Source: Bacteroidia bacterium (GTDB taxonomy: Bacteria; Bacteroidota; Bacteroidia; Chitinophagales; JAUHXS01). From it: a stretch of DNA of 64,000 bases. Of the stretch, positions 11,316-20,378 are shown piece after piece (the first letter of the stretch is position 1; each line of letters starts with the position of its first letter). The position numbers and the translations under genes were made by a program. The notes under the pieces were generated by a model. It did no database searches, was not told where the DNA came from, and saw only the letters and a program-made list of their open reading frames with translations. The DNA is taken from NCBI GenBank assembly GCA_030426955.1, contig JAUHXS010000004.1, positions 124,001 to 188,000 on the forward strand, given 5' to 3'.

Positions 11316-12073
11316 AAGTTACATTTTTAGGTACAGGCACTTCACAAGGTGTTCCAGTAATTGGCTGTCCTTGTAAAATATGTCACTCTGATAACTCAAA
11401 GGACAAAAGATTACGCACTTCTGTTTTGGTAGAGGTAAATGATACCAATATTGTTATTGATACTGGGCCTGATTTTCGTCAGCAAATGTTAAGAGAAAAT
11501 ACACAGTACTTAGACGCAGTTGTTTTTACCCATGAACATAAAGATCATACAGCTGGGTTAGACGATGTAAGACCGTTTAACTTTAAGCAAAAAAAACACT
11601 TAGATGTATTTGCGACTGAACGTGTTCAAAAATCTTTAAAACGTGAATTTGCTTATATTTTTGAGAATCATACCTATCCAGGAATTCCACAGATAAAATT
11701 GCAACCCATAAATAATAAGCCTTTTAAAATAAATGGTACGTCAATTATTCCTATTGAGGTCCTTCATTATAAGTTACCAGTACTAGGATTTCGGATAAAC
11801 GATTTTGTTTATATAACGGATGCAAATTACATCTCTGAAGAAGAAAAGGAAAAAACTAAAAATGCTAAAGTTCTGGTTTTAAATTCACTTCGAAGAGAGC
11901 ATCACATTTCACATTATACCTTTGATGAGGCGCTTAAACTCATTGAGGAGTTACAACCTGAGCAAGCTTATTTAACACATATTAGTCATCAATTGGGATT
12001 GCATGATGAAGTAGAAAAAGAATTACCAACAAATATCAATTTGGCTTTTGATGGGTTAAAACTAGAGTTATAA
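11312..12073 (+). CDS. MBL-fold metallohydrolase, PhnP-like
   Basis: This is a metallo-beta-lactamase-fold hydrolase of 253 residues. The metal-binding signature HEHKDH lies at residues 74-79, and further ligands fit IDTGPDF near 50, ITDAN near 170 and THISHQLG near 222. Three cysteines at 19, 21 and 24 (CPCKIC) match the structural zinc site of PhnP-type phosphodiesterases. PhnP hydrolyses cyclic phosphodiesters such as 1,2-cyclic ribose phosphate, but no phosphonate genes are present here, so the substrate is unknown. The start is TTG and overlaps the stop of the preceding gene; no ATG is better placed before FLGTGTSQG. The epimerase gene follows directly. Confidence 0.9.
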   Translation: MKVTFLGTGTSQGVPVIGCPCKICHSDNSKDKRLRTSVLVEVNDTNIVIDTGPDFRQQMLRENTQYLDAVVFTHEHKDHTAGLDDVRPFNFKQKKHLDVFATERVQKSLKREFAYIFENHTYPGIPQIKLQPINNKPFKINGTSIIPIEVLHYKLPVLGFRINDFVYITDANYISEEEKEKTKNAKVLVLNSLRREHHISHYTFDEALKLIEELQPEQAYLTHISHQLGLHDEVEKELPTNINLAFDGLKLEL

Positions 12074-12074
12074 G

Positions 12075-12476
12075 ATGAAAAAAATAGAACATATTGGTAT
12101 TGCTGTAAAAAGTATAAAAGATGCAGACCAACTTTTTGAAAGGCTTTTAGGCACTTCAAGCTATAAACTAGAATCTGTTGATTCAGAGCACGTAGATACC
12201 TCCTTTTTTAAAATCGGAGCGTCCAAAATTGAGCTATTAGAAGCGACCAACCCTAATAGTGCTATTGCCAAGTTCATAGAAAAGAAAGGAGAGGGTATCC
12301 ACCATATTGCTTTTGAGGTTGAAGATATTCATGCAGAAATGGAAAGATTAAGAAAAGAAGGATTTCAGCTTTTGAACGAACAACCGAAAAAAGGTGCAGA
12401 TAATAAATTGGTTTGCTTCGTACATCCAAAATCTTCTAATGGTGTTTTGGTAGAGTTGTGTCAGGAGATAAGGTAG
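12075..12476 (+). CDS. mce: Methylmalonyl-CoA epimerase
   Basis: A 133-residue vicinal-oxygen-chelate protein that interconverts (2R)- and (2S)-methylmalonyl-CoA, a step between succinyl-CoA and propionyl-CoA. The N-terminal KKIEHIGIAVKSI supplies the first metal histidine, EGIHHIAFEVEDI the second, and the C-terminal VLVELCQ the glutamate ligand; the two VOC repeats are complete and the length is normal. It begins one base after the stop of the MBL hydrolase, so it is probably expressed from the same transcript. The mutase genes it would serve are not in this window. Confidence 0.93.
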   Translation: MKKIEHIGIAVKSIKDADQLFERLLGTSSYKLESVDSEHVDTSFFKIGASKIELLEATNPNSAIAKFIEKKGEGIHHIAFEVEDIHAEMERLRKEGFQLLNEQPKKGADNKLVCFVHPKSSNGVLVELCQEIR

Positions 12477-12494
12477 CTTTTAAAATATTACTAC

Positions 12495-12526
12495 CCCCAA
12501 CGAGTGCAACCTCGGTGACGTTGGGG
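12495..12526. terminator. GC-rich hairpin after the epimerase gene
   Basis: CCCCAACG and CGTTGGGG form a perfect 8-base inverted repeat around a 16-base loop, starting 18 bases after the mce stop. It is the most GC-rich element in the 210-base gap before the next T9SS gene. No run of T follows it, so it may be an RNA or DNA structure other than an intrinsic terminator. The rest of the gap, to 12686, holds no gene that I can see. Confidence 0.4.
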
Positions 12527-12686
12527 AACTAGGTGGTGGAATGTTCGTACAATGGCTTGAAATTGTATTTGCAATGGATTATTCAAATGTTTAACTTTGT
12601 CGTAGTTATAAGGCGATGATATATGTATTTTGTTAGCAACCAGGCAGCAGCGTACTATTTAGCAGTCCTCTACTAAACGAATAGAA

Positions 12687-15600
12687 ATGAAAATACTTAG
12701 CTTAATCTCTTGTCTCATAATTATGATAAGTTTTTCCGCCTTTGGCCAGTGGAATACAGTATCTTCACCGACTGAGTTTAACTTATATGGAGCATATTTT
12801 TGGAATGTGGATACAGGATTTATTGCAGGCTCTGGACTGTATAAGACAAGCAATGGTGGGAGTACATGGGTGGAAGCAATAGTAGATCCAATAGATACCT
12901 TTCTTTATAGACACTCAGTTTTTAGCGCTATAGAATGTCCATCTGAAACCAAGTGTTATGCCTCTGGATGGCACTTTTGGGATAATGATGGAATCGTTAT
13001 GAAATCTGAAGATGGGGGAGAAAATTGGGAAGTATCATTTAAGGGAGGGTTATTTGGAAGGGGATTAAATAGTATTTGTTTTATCGATGAAAACATTGGG
13101 TTTGTCGCTGGTGACGGGGGGTGGAGAATGAAAACAACAAATGGCGGAAACAGCTGGACAACATTGAGTTCAATTACTAATCACGATCTGCATACTATTC
13201 TGTTTTTTAACTCTAATCTAGGTTTCTCTGGTGGGGATAACGTTATTCTAAAAACAACTAATGGGGGGACATCTTGGACTACTTATAATATCCCGAATGA
13301 ATCTATTAGCCAATTTCAATTTATTACCGCTTCTAAAATATATGCTATTGGTAGTAAACTTTACAAAACTGAAGATGGAGGAGATAGCTGGTCAGTTGTT
13401 AATGATCAGTATGGGAGGGATTTAAAAATTTTTAATGACTCAACAGGATTTATTCTTGCAAATAACAAGATTGTTAGAAGTATTGATTCGTTTGTAACAT
13501 GGGAAGATCAACCTTCTTCTCAAAGTATTAGCTTGCAAGACTTTCATTGGGTAGATCAATCAAACTGTTATGGCGTTGGCTGGGATGGTAGAATTATTAA
13601 GACAACTAATGGAGGGGGAGCTCCTATTCCTTTTGTTGAATTCTCTCCAGAAGCCCTTCAGTCTTGCCCAGATAGCACAATATCCTTTTATAATCATGGA
13701 GTTTCAAGTTATAATTGGGAGTGGTTTATTAATGGTATTTCAATTGCAAGCACTTACAATAGTAGCTATAATTTTTCTTCTACAGGGGAATATTCGGTTT
13801 CTTTGATAGGATCAAATAGTTACTTTTCTGATACTTTTGGATTAACCATAACTATTAATGATCCCCCAATTGCAGATGCAGGAGTAGATTTAATTCTGTG
13901 TTATGGAACCCAAGATCAACTTAATGTGTCTGGAGGAACAGGGTCAGGGACTACATATAGATGGGAACCTTCAATAGGACTTGATAACGTAAACATTGCT
14001 AACCCAACTGTAAATGTAAATCATACAACTGTATATTCAGTAACTGTTACAAGTAGCTCAGGATGCAGCACAGTTGATAGTATTGTGGTTTTTGTTGAGG
14101 ATAGCATTGAAGGGGAGCACTGGGAGGCAGAAGATACAGTATTTACACAGGAAACAATGGTAATTGAATTTACAGGACCCAATATCGGATATATTTATTG
14201 TGATGGAGGGAATGTATTCAAGACGTTAGATGGAGGTCAGTCTTGGACACAACTAATTGCAAATAGTGGAACTAGTCTGTCTGATATTCAGTTCTTTAAT
14301 CCAGAATTTGGATATATTGGAGCTAGGCATCTTTACAAAACATTTGATGGTGGAAAAACATTAATTGATGTATCTCCACCTGTTTTCAATGGATATAATC
14401 GTTCAATACACTTTATCAGTCCAGATTCTGGGTACGTAATAACAAAAAACGGTCTAAATCATCATTTTATACATATGACGACTGATGGAGGTCAGTCCTG
14501 GACCGAAAAGTATTTTTATCATTTTCGATTATTTGATATTTTTTGCGTGGATATGGATACATGTTATTGTACTCATAACTCCAATACGAGCGGTTCTCAA
14601 AAGGGAAGAATTTTAAAAACCAATAATGGAGGAGAGGATTGGTTTTGGTTAGACTTGCCAGGTAATAATGGTTGGCTACATAACATTGAGTTCATATTAC
14701 CTAGCACTGGTTTTGCTGTTGGAGGTATTGGAGAGGTTTTAAGGACCCTTGATTATGGGAAGACCTGGCAAATCTATAATTTACAATCTCATAATACTTT
14801 CCTTCATGCTTTATGTTTTACAGATAAAGACACTGGTTATATCGGGGGAAATGGCCAATGGTTTAAAACGGTTAATGGTGGTGACTGTTGGCAACCTATG
14901 GGAGAACTTCCCACTACGCTTGTAACCTATGATATTGAGTTCCCATTAAACAATGTTGGTTATGCAGCAGCAACAAATGGGTTTAACATAGGCAAAATAA
15001 TTAGCACAAAGCCAATAAAAATGATAGATTTCAAATTAATTGATCCTACTCCTTGTGTTGGAGATTCAATAGCACTATATAACTATTCTGTCGGTTATAC
15101 CTCATATCAATGGTTTGTAAATGATATCTTACATGATACATCAATGCATTCTGGATTCGTATTTGATTCTGTTACCTCGTATAAAATAAGCTTGGTTGGC
15201 TTTACTGGTTCTGCTTATGACACTATTCACAATTTTTTCATGGTAGATTCTTATCCAGTCGGAGAGATATTACAAGGTGACTCCATTGCAATATGTGATA
15301 CCGTAGCTTTATCTGCAACTCCTGGGTATAATTATAAATGGTCAACGGGTGAAAATCTAGATTCAGTGAATGTGTCAGAAGATGGTGAAGTATTTTTGAG
15401 CATATCTACAAATAATGGTTGTACCATTTGGGATACTATTGTGGTATTTGACATATCACATAAATATACAATCGGAGCTTATCCTAACCCAGTATGTGCA
15501 ACCGATAGCATCTATATGGCGGCAAGTCCTAATGTGGGGCATGGCTTTGAAGATGATATTTTTTCTTGGTCTCCTGATTATAATATTCAAACTACTACGA

Positions 15601-18557
15601 ATAGCCAAGTTTACGCAAACCCAGATACGTCAACTCTATATACACTAACAGTTTATGATACTATTACTGGCTGTTTCACATCTAAAGAAGTATTTGTTGA
15701 GGTAAGAGATACCCCGTGTTGTTTCGAAGGCCCCTACTCAGTAGGAGACTCATTATCTGACTTTACTAGTTTGTCAGAAGCTTTAAACTTGTTGTCATCT
15801 TTTGGAATATGCGGTTCCGTTTATTTGAACATTAAGTCTGGCGTTTATAACGAAAAGGTATTACTTCCTGAGATTGATGGAGCTTCATCGGTAAACAGAA
15901 TCTTTATTCAGTCAGAAGAACTTGATCCCGATAGTGTTGTGTTTCACTATAACTCTGCAAGTTTGTCAGATAATTATGTATTTCGATTTTTAAACGCTGA
16001 TTATTATACTGTTCAATATCTTACTTTTGAAAAGCTTGGATCTAACAAATATGGATGTTGTATCTCATTCCAATCAAACTGCACAAATAATGAAATAAAG
16101 TACTGCTCTTTATCAGGTCAAGGGGGATTCGGATCATCAGAGGATGATGATAACGTGATATGGGGAAATGGTAGTAATATGTTTAATCTAATAGCAGATA
16201 ATAGTATTCATAGTGGAGCAAATGGAATTAAGTGGGAAGGGTCAATACTTGATTCAAATAATGTTATTAGTGGGAACTTGATTTCAGGACAATTATTAAG
16301 TTGCATTGATATAGATAGATCACATAACTTGACTATATCACAAAACGATCTAGAAATTACCTCAGTGTCTTCTTTCAATTATATTCTAGATTGCAATACT
16401 CTGACAGGAAAGTTTGTGATTGAAAAAAATAGAATAACTTCTCTTTCGAATGCTAAACCTGGAATTAACATCCACAACTCACATGGAAGCGCTTTGAACT
16501 ATGGAATAGTAAAGAATAATTTTGTACAGACTTATAGGGATTGCATTCTAAATGATGATTCGTATTTCGTCAAATACTATTTTAATACAGCTAAGACAAG
16601 TACTACATCATCTAGCACGAGCTGTTTTAACTTAACGGGATATGGCTCTGATGACATAATAATAAAAAATAATATTTTTGATGGTGGTTCTTATGGAAAA
16701 AGCATGTCTGTATTTCTTAGTCAAATTAGCTATGAGTCTGATTTTAATTGTTTTTGGGGTACTTCATCTTTATTGTTCAGGTACATAGGAACTCAATATG
16801 AAGGGTTGGAAGAATGGAGAACCGTCACAGGAGAAGATGCTAATTCTATATTTGCTTTCCCTGAATATGTTTCTTCTTTAGATCTTCATATAACGTCCGT
16901 TTATCTTAATGAAGCTGGAACTCCTCTGACTTCTGTAACTGAAGACATAGATGGGAATTCAAGAGATCTTGTTAGTCCAGATATCGGTGCTGATGAATTT
17001 TTTCCTTTAGCGATGGATGTAGGTATTGAGGCATCCAATGAATTAAGCTCAAAAACGTGTGAAGGAAATCTTCCATTGTCAATTTGGATTAAGAATCATG
17101 ATAATATTGATCTTACATCAGTAGTGATTCAAGCAAGTATAAACTCAATCCAATTAGATACAATGTGGACAGGTATTCTGCCGTTTAATGATTCTACCTT
17201 GTTTCATTTGACAGATATTGACTTAGTTGATACTGACACGTATAATATTGAAGTTAATTCAATTTATCCTAATAGCAGATTGGATACAATAGAATACAAT
17301 AATGACATTCATTTGACTTTATATCCTCAGCCTGATGTGTCAATTTTTATAGATACAAGTTTATGTGATGGGGATAGTATCTTCGTAAATGGCAATTGGC
17401 GAAAAGAAGCAGGAATCTACATGGATTCTTTTATAACAACTTCTACTTGTGATTCAATCATAAACTATAGCGTTTCATTAATCCCTCAGATATCAGATAC
17501 TTTCTACTTACAAGCTTGTGATAGCGTCATATGGAATAATAAGGTCTATTATAATAGTGGTATATATACCGACACATTGGTAAATACTAATAACTGCGAT
17601 AGTATAGTATCCTTAGACCTAGAAATAGATACAACAATAAGGTATTTACAAGGGCATATATATACAAGTACTGGTAGTACATTATCAAATAGTTTAGTTT
17701 ATCTAGTGGAATTGAGTATCAATGACAGTACTTTAAGTTTTACTGACTTAACGCAAACTGACATAAATGGCAAATATATGTTTGAGACCTCTGCTACCAA
17801 TGTTTATCTAAAAGCAGTACCTGATTCTTTGACTTATCCTAACCAAATGCCGACATATTACGACTCATCTTTGACTTTCTTAGGTGCTTCGGAGATTGAA
17901 TTAATGTCTTGTGATACCATAGAAATCAATTTAAAAACAATACAAGGTGTTAACCCAGGCGGTCCGGGCTTCATTGGAGGAAAAATAAGTGAAGGAGCAG
18001 GAAAGGTAAATAGTTGCGATGGTACACCAATTACTAATCTTACATTGTTTTTAATTAGTAATCAAGATCAACCTGTTGCATACACTACCACAAATGGCAA
18101 TGGTGAATTTTCATTTGGTAATATTCCTCTTGGAACTTATGAATTATGGGCAGATCACCCTCAAATAGATAACTCAGAAGCACCAATGATAACGTTAGAT
18201 AATGAGAATCAGCAATTGGGTGAGTTGGAACTAAAGTTTACAGCTAATAAACTAGAATTATGTGAGGAGGTTTATATTGCTCAACTTATTGAAAATAGCA
18301 CTTGGATGATCTATCCTAATCCTTACACAGGACAAACGAACATTGCATATTCTATTTCTCAGAAATCTAATGTATCACTAGAGTTATTTAATACGTTAGG
18401 AGAAAAGATAAAAACTCTAGATCAAGGTATTAAATCAGCTAACTCTTATATCTATCCTTTCAGTGCAAAACAACTCGATTTTGCATCAGGAGTTTACTTT
18501 GTAAAACTCACCGTTGGAGATCAGATTTATACGAAGCGGTTGGTGGAGTTGGAGTAA
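12687..18557 (+). CDS. Very large T9SS type A cargo protein with Ycf48-like propellers and a parallel beta-helix
   Basis: A 1956-residue secreted surface protein. After the signal peptide (MKILSLISCLIIMISFSAFG) come about 300 residues of BNR/Ycf48-like propeller blades with repeated KTTNGGTSW-type motifs, two Ig/PKD-like domains, then a second propeller array (about 480-770) and more Ig-like domains. Residues about 1010-1430 read as a right-handed parallel beta-helix. A CARDB-like segment, two short cysteine repeats (CDSIINYSV and CDSIVSLDL) and two carboxypeptidase-regulatory-like domains follow. The end, from about residue 1872, is a Por secretion tail beginning WMIYPNPYTGQTNI and finishing GVYFVKLTVGDQIYTKRL. 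It is probably exported through SprA and anchored or released at the surface. No catalytic domain is evident; adhesion is likely but inferred. The last 100 bases are duplicated downstream. Confidence 0.92.
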   Translation: MKILSLISCLIIMISFSAFGQWNTVSSPTEFNLYGAYFWNVDTGFIAGSGLYKTSNGGSTWVEAIVDPIDTFLYRHSVFSAIECPSETKCYASGWHFWDNDGIVMKSEDGGENWEVSFKGGLFGRGLNSICFIDENIGFVAGDGGWRMKTTNGGNSWTTLSSITNHDLHTILFFNSNLGFSGGDNVILKTTNGGTSWTTYNIPNESISQFQFITASKIYAIGSKLYKTEDGGDSWSVVNDQYGRDLKIFNDSTGFILANNKIVRSIDSFVTWEDQPSSQSISLQDFHWVDQSNCYGVGWDGRIIKTTNGGGAPIPFVEFSPEALQSCPDSTISFYNHGVSSYNWEWFINGISIASTYNSSYNFSSTGEYSVSLIGSNSYFSDTFGLTITINDPPIADAGVDLILCYGTQDQLNVSGGTGSGTTYRWEPSIGLDNVNIANPTVNVNHTTVYSVTVTSSSGCSTVDSIVVFVEDSIEGEHWEAEDTVFTQETMVIEFTGPNIGYIYCDGGNVFKTLDGGQSWTQLIANSGTSLSDIQFFNPEFGYIGARHLYKTFDGGKTLIDVSPPVFNGYNRSIHFISPDSGYVITKNGLNHHFIHMTTDGGQSWTEKYFYHFRLFDIFCVDMDTCYCTHNSNTSGSQKGRILKTNNGGEDWFWLDLPGNNGWLHNIEFILPSTGFAVGGIGEVLRTLDYGKTWQIYNLQSHNTFLHALCFTDKDTGYIGGNGQWFKTVNGGDCWQPMGELPTTLVTYDIEFPLNNVGYAAATNGFNIGKIISTKPIKMIDFKLIDPTPCVGDSIALYNYSVGYTSYQWFVNDILHDTSMHSGFVFDSVTSYKISLVGFTGSAYDTIHNFFMVDSYPVGEILQGDSIAICDTVALSATPGYNYKWSTGENLDSVNVSEDGEVFLSISTNNGCTIWDTIVVFDISHKYTIGAYPNPVCATDSIYMAASPNVGHGFEDDIFSWSPDYNIQTTTNSQVYANPDTSTLYTLTVYDTITGCFTSKEVFVEVRDTPCCFEGPYSVGDSLSDFTSLSEALNLLSSFGICGSVYLNIKSGVYNEKVLLPEIDGASSVNRIFIQSEELDPDSVVFHYNSASLSDNYVFRFLNADYYTVQYLTFEKLGSNKYGCCISFQSNCTNNEIKYCSLSGQGGFGSSEDDDNVIWGNGSNMFNLIADNSIHSGANGIKWEGSILDSNNVISGNLISGQLLSCIDIDRSHNLTISQNDLEITSVSSFNYILDCNTLTGKFVIEKNRITSLSNAKPGINIHNSHGSALNYGIVKNNFVQTYRDCILNDDSYFVKYYFNTAKTSTTSSSTSCFNLTGYGSDDIIIKNNIFDGGSYGKSMSVFLSQISYESDFNCFWGTSSLLFRYIGTQYEGLEEWRTVTGEDANSIFAFPEYVSSLDLHITSVYLNEAGTPLTSVTEDIDGNSRDLVSPDIGADEFFPLAMDVGIEASNELSSKTCEGNLPLSIWIKNHDNIDLTSVVIQASINSIQLDTMWTGILPFNDSTLFHLTDIDLVDTDTYNIEVNSIYPNSRLDTIEYNNDIHLTLYPQPDVSIFIDTSLCDGDSIFVNGNWRKEAGIYMDSFITTSTCDSIINYSVSLIPQISDTFYLQACDSVIWNNKVYYNSGIYTDTLVNTNNCDSIVSLDLEIDTTIRYLQGHIYTSTGSTLSNSLVYLVELSINDSTLSFTDLTQTDINGKYMFETSATNVYLKAVPDSLTYPNQMPTYYDSSLTFLGASEIELMSCDTIEINLKTIQGVNPGGPGFIGGKISEGAGKVNSCDGTPITNLTLFLISNQDQPVAYTTTNGNGEFSFGNIPLGTYELWADHPQIDNSEAPMITLDNENQQLGELELKFTANKLELCEEVYIAQLIENSTWMIYPNPYTGQTNIAYSISQKSNVSLELFNTLGEKIKTLDQGIKSANSYIYPFSAKQLDFASGVYFVKLTVGDQIYTKRLVELE

Positions 18558-18585
18558 GGCTTATAAATCCATAAGGTGCTTTTCT
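18485..18585 (+). repeat. Copy 1 of a direct repeat spanning a T9SS tail and the ATPase 3' end
   Basis: This stretch covers the last 24 codons of the type A cargo gene and the last codons of the convergent ATPase gene. It recurs in the same orientation 1388 bases downstream, with a handful of substitutions and one single-base indel. In this copy both genes are intact. Confidence 0.85.
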
Positions 18586-19721
18586 AGAAAAGTTTTTATA
18601 TCACAAACTATAATATTTTCTTTCAAAGGATACTCATCGTTATTTGGAGTAATAATATAATTTCGTTTTGTCTTAAGGTCCTCAATACCGTTAATCAGAC
18701 CTTTTGTTAGTTTAGGAGTGCTGGAATATTTTACTTCTATTGAGACAATAGGTTTTAATGATCGAGTTAAAACAATGTCAATTTCAGTTCCTGCATGTGT
18801 TCGATAAAAATATAAATCAATGTCCTCTGGTTTCTCTGCTCTAATTTGTTGTAGCACATATGACTCAAATGATGCTCCTAAAACGGGCATACTCAGCAGT
18901 TCATCAAAACTATTTATTCTCATCAGTCGATGTAAAAGCCCAGAGTCAGAGATATATACTTTGGGAGATTTTACAATACGCTTTTTAGCATTGTATGAAA
19001 AAGGAGTTAATTTATTTACCATAAAAGTTCCTTCCAAAAAGTCTATGTACTTATTTATGGTGTGGTTGGTTAAACCCAGTGAATTTCCTATGGCACTTGC
19101 ATTTAGTAAAGAAGCACTCTGCCAAGAAAGCATTTCCCAAAGTCTTCTAGTAACGGAGGGATTTGCAGATAATCCTAATAATGGCAAATCTCTCTCAATA
19201 TAGGTTTTAATAAAATCATCCATCCATCGTATAGACTGTTTTTTACTCTTTGATAAGATGCTCCCGGGAAACCCTCCATAAAAGAAATGATCAGTTAATG
19301 ATACTTTGTCAAGCTCTAAAAGAGAGAATGGCTTAAGCTCTATATATCCAATTCGCCCCGCAAGAGATTCGGAGCTATCGCGAATTATATCAGGCGTTGC
19401 CGAACCCAAAATGATAAATCGAAGTGGAACTCTATGATTGTCTACCATGGAACGAATAATGGGAAAAAGCTCTGGTCTTATCTGGACTTCGTCAAGAATA
19501 ATACATTTCTCCTGATTTTGTTCAAAATACAACTCTGCTTCTTGTAACTTTTGGAAGTCTGAAGGCCTCTCAAGGTCGAGATAATAAGTCTCTTTCTTTA
19601 AGGTTTTTGCAAACTCTTTGACTAATGTTGTCTTTCCAACTTGTCTCGGACCTAAGATTCCAATTACTGGATAAAAACCTCCTAGCTCTTCAAGTTCTTT
19701 TATATATTTTCTCTTAATCAT
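18561..19721 (-). CDS. AAA ATPase with C-terminal DUF4143 domain
   Basis: A 386-residue ATPase of the AAA_14/DUF4143 type. The Walker A motif GPRQVGKTTL lies near residue 25, Walker B CIILDEVQ near 95, and a sensor-like IILGSATPDII near 127. A winged-helix-like segment (SASLLNASAIGNSLGLTNHTINKYIDFLEGTF) precedes a PD-(D/E)xK-like end containing EIDIVL and SIEVKYSS. Members are widespread and variable in Bacteroidota; their role is unresolved, with a nuclease-like fold and a restriction-like or regulatory function proposed. The gene is convergent with the T9SS gene, 3 bases apart, and is flanked by the direct repeat described separately. It starts at an ATG directly after a dyad element. Confidence 0.92.
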   Translation of the reverse strand: MIKRKYIKELEELGGFYPVIGILGPRQVGKTTLVKEFAKTLKKETYYLDLERPSDFQKLQEAELYFEQNQEKCIILDEVQIRPELFPIIRSMVDNHRVPLRFIILGSATPDIIRDSSESLAGRIGYIELKPFSLLELDKVSLTDHFFYGGFPGSILSKSKKQSIRWMDDFIKTYIERDLPLLGLSANPSVTRRLWEMLSWQSASLLNASAIGNSLGLTNHTINKYIDFLEGTFMVNKLTPFSYNAKKRIVKSPKVYISDSGLLHRLMRINSFDELLSMPVLGASFESYVLQQIRAEKPEDIDLYFYRTHAGTEIDIVLTRSLKPIVSIEVKYSSTPKLTKGLINGIEDLKTKRNYIITPNNDEYPLKENIIVCDIKTFLEKHLMDL

Positions 19722-19758
19722 CCTTGAAATTTGGAATTTAAATTTCCAATATTCAAGG
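19722..19758. promoter_or_regulatory. Nested dyad immediately upstream of the ATPase start, possible operator
   Basis: CCTTGAA and TTCAAGG form perfect outer arms, and TTGGAA and TTCCAA form inner arms around an AT core (TTTAAAT), directly abutting the ATPase start codon. The position is right for an operator or a leader structure. Because the ATPase carries a winged-helix-like segment, autoregulation is possible, but that is inference. Confidence 0.45.
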
Positions 19759-19870
19759 TAAATATATCATTTTAAATGTAAAAATTTGCTTAAACTTAAT
19801 TTTATTTTGAAGGGTTAGGGTGCTTCCAATGAATGTCAATTTCTTGGATTTTAGTTCAAAAATCGGCTTT

Positions 19871-19972
19871 ATATCAGGAGTTTACTTTGTAAAACTCACC
19901 GTTGGAGATCAGGTTTATACGAAACGGTTGATGGAGCTGGAGTAAAATTTAAAATTCATAAGGTGCTTTTCT
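19871..19972 (+). pseudogene. Orphan T9SS tail fragment plus remnant of the ATPase 3' end (copy 2 of direct repeat)
   Basis: The plus strand encodes ISGVYFVKLTVGDQVYTKR and a few more residues before a stop, nearly the same as the C-terminus of the 12687-18557 cargo protein. Just beyond the stop, the minus strand reads EKHLM, the C-terminal residues of the ATPase. No signal peptide, start or body of either gene is attached. The stretch 19759-19870 before it shows nothing recognisable. It is therefore a broken duplicate of the whole convergent junction, not an independent gene. Confidence 0.8.
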
Positions 19973-20057
19973 GCGAGCTTATCAAAAATTAAAACCTTCT
20001 AAAACCTCACAAATCTGGAAACTATAGCATCAGCGTGGTTTTCAACAAATCAGAGAT

Positions 20058-20083
20058 TTATTATACCCATTCGGGTATAATAA
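20058..20083. promoter_or_regulatory. HipB-type operator O1
   Basis: A palindrome with perfect 11-base arms (TTATTATACCC and GGGTATAATAA) around ATTC. The core fits TATACC-N6-GGTATA, shared with two further sites downstream. It resembles the E. coli HipB operator plan (TATCC-N8-GGATA) in layout, though not in exact spacing. The most probable ligand is the HTH protein encoded at 20166. Confidence 0.75.
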
Positions 20084-20097
20084 ATTAACCATATCTA

Positions 20098-20119
20098 TAT
20101 TTATACCTGATCGGGTATA
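20098..20119. promoter_or_regulatory. HipB-type operator O2
   Basis: The 18-base core TATACCTGATCGGGTATA starts at 20102. The 22-base element is the exact reverse complement of O3. Its centre lies 40 bases from that of O1 and 41 from that of O3, close to four helical turns, so bound dimers would sit on about the same DNA face. Confidence 0.75.
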
Positions 20120-20142
20120 TTATCAAAAATTATATATATATT

Positions 20143-20164
20143 TATACCCGATCAGGTATAAATA
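20143..20164. promoter_or_regulatory. HipB-type operator O3, abutting the hipB start
   Basis: TATACCCGATCAGGTATA followed by AATA is the exact reverse complement of O2. It ends one base before the hipB ATG and occupies the place where a ribosome binding site would normally lie, so a bound repressor would cover the start region and the mRNA has little or no Shine-Dalgarno sequence. Confidence 0.75.
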
Positions 20165-20165
20165 C

Positions 20166-20378
20166 ATGGGAGAATTAAGTCAGTTTGTAAAAGAAAGGAG
20201 AAAACTACTAGGTCTCACTCAAGAAGATTTATCTTTTAAAGCAGGTGTGGGATTACGGTTTATTAGAGAGTTAGAGCAGGGCAAAGAATCACTTATGATG
20301 GATAAGATTAACCAAGTGTTATATCTTTTTGGGCATCAATTAGGACCAGTACAAAAGCATCATAATGAAGAAAGCTAG
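20166..20378 (+). CDS. hipB: HipB-like HTH antitoxin/repressor
   Basis: A 70-residue Xre-family helix-turn-helix protein of the HipB/Y4mF type. The HTH is clear: RRKLLGLTQEDLSFKAGV, then LRFIRELEQGKESLMMDKI. It should bind the three TATACC-N6-GGTATA operators upstream, repress its own operon, and form part of the antitoxin complex. It overlaps the next gene by 14 bases, so the three genes are a coupled operon. No C-terminal extension is present, as in many short HipB proteins. Confidence 0.88.
   Translation: MGELSQFVKERRKLLGLTQEDLSFKAGVGLRFIRELEQGKESLMMDKINQVLYLFGHQLGPVQKHHNEES

Noticed and set aside
12589-12638. GTTTAAC followed about 40 bases later by GTTAGCA, suggestive of an integron attC site
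   Set aside because: Only one box fits the core consensus, the inner boxes are not convincing, and there is no integrase or cassette array nearby.
18820-19203. Open frame of 127 codons antisense to the AAA ATPase gene
   Set aside because: It lies wholly within a gene with clear motifs on the other strand and resembles no protein family.
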